A stretch of DNA of 33,734 bases from JAEUSF01 sp964484145 (GTDB lineage Bacteria > Patescibacteriota > Doudnabacteria > UBA920): assembly GCA_964484145.1 (NCBI GenBank), contig CAZAED010000012.1:1-33734 (forward strand). The letters are read 5' to 3'. A program made the position numbers and the translations under genes. The notes under the pieces were generated by a model that did no database searches, was not told where the DNA came from, and worked only from the letters and a program-made list of their open reading frames with translations. Every line of letters begins with the position of its first letter. The stretch's first letter is position 1. This document shows positions 18,517 to 24,702 of this stretch, one piece after another.

Positions 18517-18945
18517 TCAATTTTTAAAAAGGGTTTTTATAATCGTAGCAATATCATGAGGTCTTGTTAAAGCTCTTTCTAAATGACTAACAACTCCTAA
18601 ATCCATAATATTTTTCATAACTTCCATAGGCAAACGGTTACCTATAGTCAAAATTGGTAAGGCATGGTAGTCATTACGCAAGTTAGCTAAGCCTAATAAA
18701 AATACTTGGAAATTATTTTCCGAGTGAGGACTTATAACCGCTATATCAGGCTCAAAAAATTCTAAAATAACCTTGCTCTCAGAAATTTTTTCCGCGCTTG
18801 CCACCACAAATTGTTCGGTTTCTAAAAGTTTCTTTAGCATTACTCGTAAATAATACTCTGGCTCAATAAGCATTATTTTCTTTGGTGCCTGAGTTTGCGG
18901 CGCTAGCTCAGAAATATTAAATTTTTGTTTTAACAAATAGGCCAT
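18517..18945 (-). CDS. Degenerate response-regulator receiver protein in pilus operon
   Basis: A 142-residue single-domain protein with a 20-residue N-terminal extension and a CheY-like fold pattern: KIMLIEPEYYLRVMLKKLL (acid pocket Glu28, Glu30), then PDIAVISPHSE where Ser72 stands at the phospho-acceptor Asp position, LPILTIGN and a final helix. With no acceptor Asp and no clear KP motif it cannot be phosphorylated normally, so I call it a pseudo-receiver. It lies between pilB and pilT, 42 nt before pilT, and could be a protein-interaction module that tunes one of the ATPases. No histidine kinase is nearby. Confidence 0.75.
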   Translation of the reverse strand: MAYLLKQKFNISELAPQTQAPKKIMLIEPEYYLRVMLKKLLETEQFVVASAEKISESKVILEFFEPDIAVISPHSENNFQVFLLGLANLRNDYHALPILTIGNRLPMEVMKNIMDLGVVSHLERALTRPHDIATIIKTLFKN

Positions 18946-18960
18946 AAAAATATATGATTT

Positions 18961-18992
18961 AAGATATAAGATATAAGATATAAGATATAAGA
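18961..18992. repeat. Tandem AAGATAT heptamers with inverted partner
   Basis: Four and a half copies of AAGATAT between pilB and the pseudo-receiver gene. An inverted partner (ATATCTTATAT twice) follows at about 19016-19048, so the spacer transcript can fold into a long AU hairpin right after the pilB stop. Confidence 0.9.
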
Positions 18993-19048
18993 AATCATTC
19001 CGAATCGTTTAGTTAATATCTTATATGATACATTTTATATCTTATATC

Positions 19049-20803
19049 CTACTCTGTTGTTACCCTAATAATTTCGTCTATTGTTGTTTCTCCCCTTAAA
19101 ACTTTTAAATACCCATCTTGTTTCATAGTTATCATACCCATTTTTGCTGCAGCTTCATAAACTTTATGAGTCGATGCCTTAGAAAGCACCATATCTTGAA
19201 TTTCGTTAGTAACAGCTAATACTTCAAAAATACCGTAACGGCTAGTATAACCCGTATGACCGCATTTTTCACACCCGGCTCCTTTATAAACTTTTAAATT
19301 TTTTTGATCTAAACCCTCTAAATACTCTTTAGGAACTTCGAGCAAATCTTTTTTTATTTCCTCTAAAAAAGCAGGTTGTATCTCTGTTTCTTTTTTACAA
19401 TGCGGACAAATTTTTCTAACTAAACGCTGTGCCATAACCACATTTACAGAGGCTGTTAGCAAAAAAGGTTCAATACCCATGTCTATCATTCTCGGCATAG
19501 CTCCAATAGAGTTGTTGGTGTGTAAGGTTGAAAACAATAAGTGTCCTGTTAATGCGGCATGGACAGCAATTTCTGCGGTTTCCTTGTCGCGAATTTCACC
19601 TACCATTACAATATTAGGGTCCTGACGAAGAATACTGCGAAGTCCAGCGGCAAAAGTTAGGCCAATTTCAGCGTTAACTTGGCTCTGGTTTACTCCTTCC
19701 ATAAAATATTCCACCGGATCCTCTAAAGTAATAATGTTAACACTGGGGGTATTTAAAATAGACAAAATTGCGTACAAAGTAGTGGACTTACCGCTACCCG
19801 TAGGTCCGGTAATTAAAAAAATACCGTGCGTTTTTTTAATATTTTCCTGGACCCATTTAAGAGCTATGCCTCTTAGGCCAAGTTGCTCCAAGGTTGGAAC
19901 TGAACCTGTTTTGTCCAAAATACGCATAACAATTTTTTCGCCGTATATTAAAGGCAAAATTGAAACACGTAAATCCACCGACTTTTTTCCAACTTCCATA
20001 TGAAACCTACCATCTTGAGGCAAGCGGGATTCGTCAATTTTCAAATTTGATAGAATTTTTATGCGAGTCACTACCGCTGACAAAACATTTCTAGGCAAAA
20101 CCAAAGAAGTGTGAAGTATTCCGTCTATTCTATACCTAACCCTCACGTCTTTTTCAGAAGGTTCTACGTGAATATCTGAAGCATTTGCTTCTATGGCATT
20201 ACTTAAAATAACTTCAACAATTTTAATAATAGGTGCATCTTCAATAACCTGAGGCCTAGATTCCTTTTGCTCTTGTATTGGCTTTTGCTCAACATCTTCT
20301 TTTGTTTGTATGTCTTTTAGAGCCTGCCCTACAACCCGTTTTAAATTTTGCTTCTTACCGCTAACTATTCCAACAGATGTTTCGGAAGCTAAATATAACT
20401 GAACTTGAAAATTTTGTTTTTGTCCCAAAAATTCCAAAGCTTGCAAAGCCGACAAATTGCCCGGGTCAGTAATAGCCACCTTAAGCAAATTACCTTTTAA
20501 TTCAAATGGAACAAAATTATAAAAATTTATTGATTCTTGGGGAATTAAGCTAGTAACCTGAGGTGGAATTTGGAGCTGACGCAAATCTATATATGGTATG
20601 TTGAAAAATGCCGCCTTAGCTTTGGTAGCATCTTCTTCTTGTAAAATATTCCTGGCAATTAACAATTGCGTTAAATCTTGGCCGGTTTTTTGCCTAACCG
20701 TTTCCAGTTGCTCCACTACCGCAGCTGGCACGAACCCATTCTGGGATAAAAATTTAGCAAAAGTCTGGCCATCGTCTACCGCAGTTCTATTGGTTGTAGC
20801 CAT
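19049..20803 (-). CDS. pilB: Pilus assembly ATPase PilB
   Basis: A 584-residue GspE/PilB ATPase. N-terminal MshEN domain (about 10-150; FLSQNGFVP ... IARNILQEEDATKAKAAFFNIPYIDL), a linker, the N2 domain with ASDIHVEPSEKDVRVRYRIDG, Walker A GPTGSGKST (333-341), Asp box ITLEDPVEYF, Walker B NIVMVGEIRDKETAEIAV, His box GHLLFSTLHTN, and the zinc-binding tetracysteine pairs CPHC and CEKC near the C-terminus. It drives pilus extension in the cytoplasm. MshEN domains of this family bind c-di-GMP in some relatives. Starts 3 nt after the upstream gene ends. Confidence 0.98.
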   Translation of the reverse strand: MATTNRTAVDDGQTFAKFLSQNGFVPAAVVEQLETVRQKTGQDLTQLLIARNILQEEDATKAKAAFFNIPYIDLRQLQIPPQVTSLIPQESINFYNFVPFELKGNLLKVAITDPGNLSALQALEFLGQKQNFQVQLYLASETSVGIVSGKKQNLKRVVGQALKDIQTKEDVEQKPIQEQKESRPQVIEDAPIIKIVEVILSNAIEANASDIHVEPSEKDVRVRYRIDGILHTSLVLPRNVLSAVVTRIKILSNLKIDESRLPQDGRFHMEVGKKSVDLRVSILPLIYGEKIVMRILDKTGSVPTLEQLGLRGIALKWVQENIKKTHGIFLITGPTGSGKSTTLYAILSILNTPSVNIITLEDPVEYFMEGVNQSQVNAEIGLTFAAGLRSILRQDPNIVMVGEIRDKETAEIAVHAALTGHLLFSTLHTNNSIGAMPRMIDMGIEPFLLTASVNVVMAQRLVRKICPHCKKETEIQPAFLEEIKKDLLEVPKEYLEGLDQKNLKVYKGAGCEKCGHTGYTSRYGIFEVLAVTNEIQDMVLSKASTHKVYEAAAKMGMITMKQDGYLKVLRGETTIDEIIRVTTE

Positions 20804-20806
20804 AGC

Positions 20807-21133
20807 CTATTTTTTTATAGTATTAGTCCCGTCCTGCAAAAGTACTAAAGGTTTTAAAATTTTATCTGTATCAACCCCGATATCGGTTGGTAAACTAGCT
20901 TTTGGATAGTCAATTAAGTTAAACCTTAAGCTAGAATCTTTAACACTTTTTAAATCAAAAGTAGTTCCGCCAGGTAAAATTTGTCCGTCTTGCTTCTGAC
21001 CAGTTTTCTCAACTTGCCCAACAACAGAAGGTGGCAATTCCGCTTTTTTGAAAAAATTATTGTAAATTACAATAGCACTTGCCGTAAAACAAGCGAATAT
21101 TATCGAAACCTGGATTAAATTCTTTTTATTCAT
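20807..21133 (-). CDS. Small single-pass membrane protein at the PilP position
   Basis: A 108-residue protein with an N-terminal transmembrane segment (about 6-27) and a periplasmic tail rich in Lys, Pro and Gly. I see no PilP sequence signature, and it is shorter than typical PilP. Its place between pilO and pilB, 3 nt from pilB, suggests that it completes the PilMNO inner-membrane subassembly. Function by position only. Confidence 0.6.
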   Translation of the reverse strand: MNKKNLIQVSIIFACFTASAIVIYNNFFKKAELPPSVVGQVEKTGQKQDGQILPGGTTFDLKSVKDSSLRFNLIDYPKASLPTDIGVDTDKILKPLVLLQDGTNTIKK

Positions 21134-21182
21134 TCCGTTAAAGTTTTCTTACTTAATTTAAATAATCTTAGTAATTTGACTA

Positions 21183-21803
21183 CTAAGGAGCAAAGTAATA
21201 AGTCGCCAAACTTGCATTCATATGAAAAATATTCTGGCTATCTACGCTTATTTGTAAATCTGAAATATCAAAAATTCTGCCGCTTCCTTCAAGTTTTTCT
21301 AAAAAAGTTTGGATTTGGTCAAATTGACCTTTTACACCCACTGCACCTATTATTTTTTTTAAATTCCTTTGACCAGAATATGGGTTTAATATTAAATCTC
21401 TATTTCCCGCAACAGGCGCATCTGTGCCGGCTGCAAATGAAAGTGATTCCGCGTTAACACCAGATTCAGAAATAAGTTTTTCTGCTATCAAATTAACTGT
21501 TAACACTTTACCATTTAAAGGCAGAGATTCGTTAAGTCTGGCAATAGAATCTGGGTTTGATTTCATATCTCTTATAAAGCCTTCTAAGATCTTTTTTTGT
21601 GACTCAATTTTGGATTGTTCCTGCTTAAGTGAATCTACTTTAGTAGTAACAGTGGCAAGTTCCGCATTTTTTGGAGAAACCACAAAAAAGTAAAACAATC
21701 CAATAATAACAATCAAAAGCACCATTTCTATTAGGCTTACCTGATTTTTCTTATTTATTGGGGGTAGTTGAATTTTGGAAAATGTTTTTGGTATTTCTGG
21801 CAT
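21183..21803 (-). CDS. pilO: Type IV pilus alignment protein PilO
   Basis: A 206-residue protein with a short cytoplasmic N-terminus, one transmembrane helix (about 24-44), a coiled coil (about 45-80) and a ferredoxin-like C-terminal part ending in ISDLQISVDSQNIFHMNASLATYYF. This arrangement fits PilO, which pairs with PilN between PilM and the pilus. Six nt after pilN. Confidence 0.85.
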   Translation of the reverse strand: MPEIPKTFSKIQLPPINKKNQVSLIEMVLLIVIIGLFYFFVVSPKNAELATVTTKVDSLKQEQSKIESQKKILEGFIRDMKSNPDSIARLNESLPLNGKVLTVNLIAEKLISESGVNAESLSFAAGTDAPVAGNRDLILNPYSGQRNLKKIIGAVGVKGQFDQIQTFLEKLEGSGRIFDISDLQISVDSQNIFHMNASLATYYFAP

Positions 21804-21809
21804 AAAATT

Positions 21810-22373
21810 TTAATTTGCTGACAATATTCCGGGATTATAATCCATTTGAATGGTAAACAAATAGGCAGGTCCAGCCTCGTCTTGCACACGGCTAAAACCA
21901 CCTAAACGAACGTTAAAAAAATTCTTGCTTATTTCCGGATCGTCAAAAACTTGTAAAAACTTGTCTAGGTCAGCAAGCGTAGGAACAACGGCCTGCATAG
22001 TAATTTTACCCTGAACTGTTAGGTTAATATTATTATAATATGCTGATTTGTAAGTTATTTTTGCCAATGCTGGCAAAAACTTTGAAAAATAAACATGAGA
22101 GCCGGACAAAGCAGTAAATTCTTTGGCTTGGGCCTGCCTTATCATAAATTCTTCTCTCCCCGGCATGCTTAAGGCTTCGGTTTTACTTCTGGCTATGCTG
22201 TCTGTAACTTCTAATATTTGCTTTTCAGTTGATTTTACTTTAATAAACAAATAGCCATAATAACCAATTACCCCCAAAGCCAAAACTACTAAAATTTTTA
22301 CAACCCAACCTGATGCATTTTCCCAAATACTATGTTCGGACCCTGGAGTTTTTAATAAATTTATTTCGGCCAT
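21810..22373 (-). CDS. pilN: Type IV pilus alignment protein PilN
   Basis: About 187 residues. The N-terminal MAEINLLKTPGSE contains the INLL motif through which PilN binds PilM. One transmembrane helix (about 22-46), a short coiled coil, and a periplasmic domain. I chose the ATG at 22373, which gives the canonical N-terminus; an upstream GTG at 22385 adds four residues. pilN lies 179 nt after pilM, unusually far, with repeat sequence between them. Confidence 0.88.
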   Translation of the reverse strand: MAEINLLKTPGSEHSIWENASGWVVKILVVLALGVIGYYGYLFIKVKSTEKQILEVTDSIARSKTEALSMPGREEFMIRQAQAKEFTALSGSHVYFSKFLPALAKITYKSAYYNNINLTVQGKITMQAVVPTLADLDKFLQVFDDPEISKNFFNVRLGGFSRVQDEAGPAYLFTIQMDYNPGILSAN

Positions 22374-22385
22374 AATTTTTATCAC

Positions 22386-22552
22386 GGATACAAATACTGC
22401 ACTAGTGTATCCATTTTTATTTTTATTTCTGCTTTACTGTAAATTCTATTTAAAAGATTATTTATATTAGTGAGTAAGATTTTAAACGTATCTGTGTAAT
22501 CTGTAATATTGTGTGTCCGCCTCGGCTCGAGTCGAGACAGGCATCTGTTAAA
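22386..22552. repeat. Repeat-rich spacer between pilM and pilN
   Basis: Contains an inverted repeat GGATACA ... TGTATCC (about 22386-22413), ATCTGTGTAATCTGT wording as in the pilT-pilC spacer, and at 22519-22542 a 24-nt GCCT...AGGC palindromic element with CTCGAG core that resembles the one inside ligA. No gene seen. Confidence 0.65.
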
Positions 22553-23629
22553 TTATTTTCTTAAACCGAGTCCAATAGCTACGGCTAAATTTAGTGTATA
22601 ACGCTTTAAAACAGGTTCTAACTCTTTAGAAAAAGCAATAAGTTTTAACGGGTTTCCCAACTCAACGTTGACTTTTAAATCCGAAAAGTACTCGCTTATT
22701 CCAGGAAGCATTGCCCCGCCCCCCACTAAAATTAACTTGTCTACCTTTACATTTTGTGACTGGTATATTGTTAACAACTGCTTAACTTCGTTTTTTATTA
22801 TATTTAAAACTGGTTTTATAGTTTCCGGAATAAAGGTAGAACTACTTACACCAAAATCTTTTTTAAACTGTTCAGCCCTGGGAAAAGAGAGCCTTAAACT
22901 TTCACCAATTTTTTGAGTTATGGTATCTCCACCAATATTTAAGTTTCTACTAAGTCTTAAAAAACCATTTTCAACAATATTCAAACTAGTAGCCTTAGCG
23001 CCTATATCTATTATAACACAGTTAATATTCTCACTGCCTATTAAAGAACGTATTAAAGCCAAGGCTTCAATTTCTCCGGCCTGAGCTTTTAAACCCATGT
23101 TCTCTAAAATAGCTTGGTAGTTCTGAGTAATTTGTTTTGGTACAGCAGTTAAGAGTATTTTTACTGTTTTGCCGGACAGCGGGTCAACGGAAAGTATTGT
23201 CCAGGCCAAGTCTATGTCAGAAAGCGCTAATGGCACATATTTTTTTGCTTCAAACTCAACAGCAGAAGCCATTTCCGCCTCATTCATTTGCGGTAATTCC
23301 AAAACCGAAGTAAAAACCGCGCTGTTTGGAAAGCTAATAACGCAAGTATTTGTAGTTACCCCCGCTCGTTCTATTAACCTTTTTAAAATGTCAGTGGTTT
23401 TTTTTACCGACTCTGTGTCTTGCTTGCCGGAAAGTTGATACGGGGAATTTACCATGCCGTATGTTTCTAAAACTGGTGTAGAGTCATGGGAAATTTGGGC
23501 AATTTTAATGTTAGATGTGCCAATATCCACACCCAAAACCGAAGTTTTTTTTGCAAAGAATTTGTCGAAAAGCATTTTACTATTTTCAAAGATTTTTGTT
23601 TCTTGCAGCCTTTTTCTTAAATTCAGCAT
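22553..23629 (-). CDS. pilM: Actin-like pilus assembly protein PilM
   Basis: A 358-residue FtsA/actin-fold ATPase. VLGVDIGTSNIKIAQI is phosphate 1 motif; FTSVLELPQMNEAEMASAVEFEAKKYVPL and VIDIGAKATSLNIVENGFLRLSRNLNIGGDTIT (phosphate 2 and connect regions), and KLILVGGGAMLPGISEYFSDL (adenosine motif) follow in order. PilM is the cytoplasmic ring component that binds PilN. The start ATG at 23629 (MLNLRKRLQE) is preferred; longer in-frame extensions run antisense through tRNA-Ile and are rejected. A shorter start at 23575 is possible. First gene of the pilus operon; its promoter region overlaps that of the divergent tRNA-Ile. Confidence 0.95.
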   Translation of the reverse strand: MLNLRKRLQETKIFENSKMLFDKFFAKKTSVLGVDIGTSNIKIAQISHDSTPVLETYGMVNSPYQLSGKQDTESVKKTTDILKRLIERAGVTTNTCVISFPNSAVFTSVLELPQMNEAEMASAVEFEAKKYVPLALSDIDLAWTILSVDPLSGKTVKILLTAVPKQITQNYQAILENMGLKAQAGEIEALALIRSLIGSENINCVIIDIGAKATSLNIVENGFLRLSRNLNIGGDTITQKIGESLRLSFPRAEQFKKDFGVSSSTFIPETIKPVLNIIKNEVKQLLTIYQSQNVKVDKLILVGGGAMLPGISEYFSDLKVNVELGNPLKLIAFSKELEPVLKRYTLNLAVAIGLGLRK

Positions 23630-23646
23630 ACTATATTCCTGTATGG

Positions 23647-23676
23647 TTGTCAAAACCAGACTCTTTGTGTTAAAAT
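23647..23676 (+). promoter_or_regulatory. Promoter of tRNA-Ile
   Basis: -35 TTGTCA (23647-23652), 18-nt spacer, -10 TAAAAT (23671-23676), about 30 nt before the tRNA. It lies just upstream of the pilM start on the opposite strand. Confidence 0.6.
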
Positions 23677-23707
23677 ATGTTGTATTGGACAAAAATGCCC
23701 TATATAA

Positions 23708-23784
23708 GGGCGTGTAGCTCAGATGGTTAGAGCGCGTCACTGATAATGACGAGGTCCCAAGTTCGATTCTTGGCACGCCCACCA
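23708..23784 (+). tRNA. tRNA-Ile (anticodon GAU)
   Basis: Acceptor stem GGGCGTG/CACGCCC, D arm with AGCTCAGATGGTTAGAGC, anticodon stem CGTCA/TGACG with loop CTGATAA giving anticodon GAT, T arm CCAAG-TTCGATT-CTTGG. Discriminator A at 23781 and the CCA end is encoded. Confidence 0.98.
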
Positions 23785-23938
23785 CTTCTTCGCCAAGGCT
23801 ACAAGTGCGAGCACGGATAGTAGACAACCTCTAAATATAGAGCTATCCGATAAACATACATCGCGAAGAAGTGTCCTTCGAAGCTCCCGCGGTAGCGGAG
23901 CGAAGTAGGACAATAATAAAAACTTAAAACAAAACCAA
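23783..23938. repeat. Nested inverted repeats after tRNA-Ile
   Basis: Outer arms CACTTCTTCGC (23783-23793, overlapping the tRNA CCA) and GCGAAGAAGTG (23863-23873). Inside are CGGATAG ... CTATCCG and CTCTA ... TAGAG. A GC-rich block with CGCGGTAGCGGAGCGAAGTAGGA follows, similar to the block at 24606-24648. No T-run terminator is obvious. Confidence 0.65.
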
Positions 23939-24178
23939 ATGCGCTTTATATTCGCCCCACTACTATTTGTTGCAGGAATCTTCATAATGAAGTATTCTGT
24001 ACAAATTACCGACCAATTCTCAGGTAAAATAGATTTGGCAGAAAAGTACCTAGGAACAGGCATTGGCGCAGGTACCTATACTTGGTGGAAACTTTTTGGC
24101 TTACTTATGTGCATTTTGTCTGTTTTGTGGCTGTTTAATATGCTCCCAACAGGTGTTAATATTGGTTCTCCTAGCTAA
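23939..24178 (+). CDS. Small two-helix membrane protein
   Basis: A 79-residue protein with two hydrophobic helices (about 1-20 and 46-68) joined by a polar loop with KIDLAEKYLGTGIGAGTYTWWK. It resembles small membrane proteins often seen in CPR genomes, without known function. No clear Shine-Dalgarno. It lies alone between tRNA-Ile and the structured RNA region. The coding call rests on the amphipathic layout and the fact that it fills the gap cleanly. Confidence 0.6.
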   Translation: MRFIFAPLLFVAGIFIMKYSVQITDQFSGKIDLAEKYLGTGIGAGTYTWWKLFGLLMCILSVLWLFNMLPTGVNIGSPS

Positions 24179-24230
24179 AGTTTTGTTTTTTGATGTTAAT
24201 TGTTAATTGTAAAAGGTTAATTGTTGTATT

Positions 24231-24428
24231 CCCCTAAAGGGGTCCCCAAAAATTAGGAGCGCAGTTTCCGTAATGCTATACGCAAACGAGCACGGATTTT
24301 TGGGGAAAAGGAGCAATTGCTGATAATGTTAGTTAGAAGGGCTCCCGAAAACGAGGAGCGCACACAATCTACTTTTTCTAGTTTTAAAAAGTAGATTGGG
24401 GAGCACGCGTTTTTGGGAAAAAGGAGCA
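24231..24428 (+). ncRNA. Tandem pair of structured RNA elements, family unknown
   Basis: Two copies of one architecture. Copy 1 (24244-24315): P1 arms CCCCAAAAAT and ATTTTTGGGG; internal loop strands AGGAGCGCA and GAGCACG; inner hairpin 24264-24287; then AAAAGGAGCA. Copy 2 (24344-24428): P1 arms CCCGAAAACG and CGTTTTTGGG; the same loop strands AGGAGCGCA and GAGCACG; a 13-bp inner stem 24365-24398; then AAAAAGGAGCA. P1 changes by compensating pairs between copies, the inner stems are unrelated in sequence, and the loop strands are identical, which is the pattern of a selected RNA with a binding or catalytic internal loop. A small CCCC/GGGG hairpin (24231-24242) precedes copy 1. It lies before tRNA-Ala and guaA. 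I cannot match it to a named riboswitch or ribozyme. Confidence 0.6.
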
Positions 24429-24445
24429 CTTTATGGAGCCAGTGA

Positions 24446-24467
24446 GGTTTTGATTTAAATCAAAACC
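24446..24467. repeat. Perfect 22-bp palindrome before tRNA-Ala
   Basis: GGTTTTGATTT and its reverse complement with no spacer, 26 nt before the tRNA. It could be an operator or the end of the upstream RNA element. Confidence 0.8.
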
Positions 24468-24492
24468 GAACAGGCGGAATAAAGGGCGACGC

Positions 24493-24566
24493 GGGCCATT
24501 AGCATAATGGTAGTGCACTCGGTTTGCATCCGAGGTGTCGGAGTTCGATTCTCCGATGGTCCACCA
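24493..24566 (+). tRNA. tRNA-Ala (anticodon UGC)
   Basis: Acceptor stem GGGCCAT/ATGGTCC includes the G3:U70 pair that identifies alanine tRNA. Anticodon stem CTCGG/CCGAG with loop TTTGCAT gives anticodon TGC. T arm CGGAG-TTCGATT-CTCCG, discriminator A, encoded CCA end. Confidence 0.97.
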
Positions 24567-24605
24567 AAGAAAAATCCCGTCACATTAGTGACGGGATTTT
24601 TCTTT
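24566..24605 (+). terminator. Intrinsic terminator after tRNA-Ala
   Basis: An 18-bp perfect stem (AAAGAAAAATCCCGTCAC and its complement) with ATTA loop. The 3' arm carries the T run ATTTTTCTTT. The symmetry makes it possibly active in both directions. Confidence 0.9.
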
Positions 24606-24648
24606 GTCCCGAGCGTAGTTACGCGATAGCGGAACGAAGTCGAGGGAC
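24606..24648. repeat. GC-rich inverted-repeat element between tRNA-Ala and guaA
   Basis: GTCCC ... GGGAC ends with GCGATAGCGGAACGAAGTCGA inside; similar wording at 23890-23912. Looks like a dispersed short element of the CGACTTCG type. Confidence 0.55.
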
Positions 24649-24662
24649 ACACTACCGATATT

Positions 24663-24692
24663 TTGCCGATTTTAGGCCTATTATGTTAAAAT
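24663..24692 (+). promoter_or_regulatory. Probable guaA promoter
   Basis: -35 TTGCCG (24663-24668), 18-nt spacer, -10 TAAAAT (24687-24692), only 10 nt before the guaA ATG, which implies a leaderless or near-leaderless mRNA. Confidence 0.55.
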
Positions 24693-24702
24693 CTAAAGTA
24701 CC

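Noticed and set aside
14870..18992. Tandem heptamers as a possible CRISPR array
   Set aside because: Units are only 7 bp with no spacers; no cas genes in the window.
23630..23827. In-frame N-terminal extension of pilM
   Set aside because: It would be antisense through tRNA-Ile; PilM homology starts at MLNLRKRLQ or later.
24319..24456. Short peptides starting after the GGAG motif of each RNA element copy (about 22 and 6 codons)
   Set aside because: The GGAG is part of a repeated RNA motif, and the peptides are unrelated in sequence and length.
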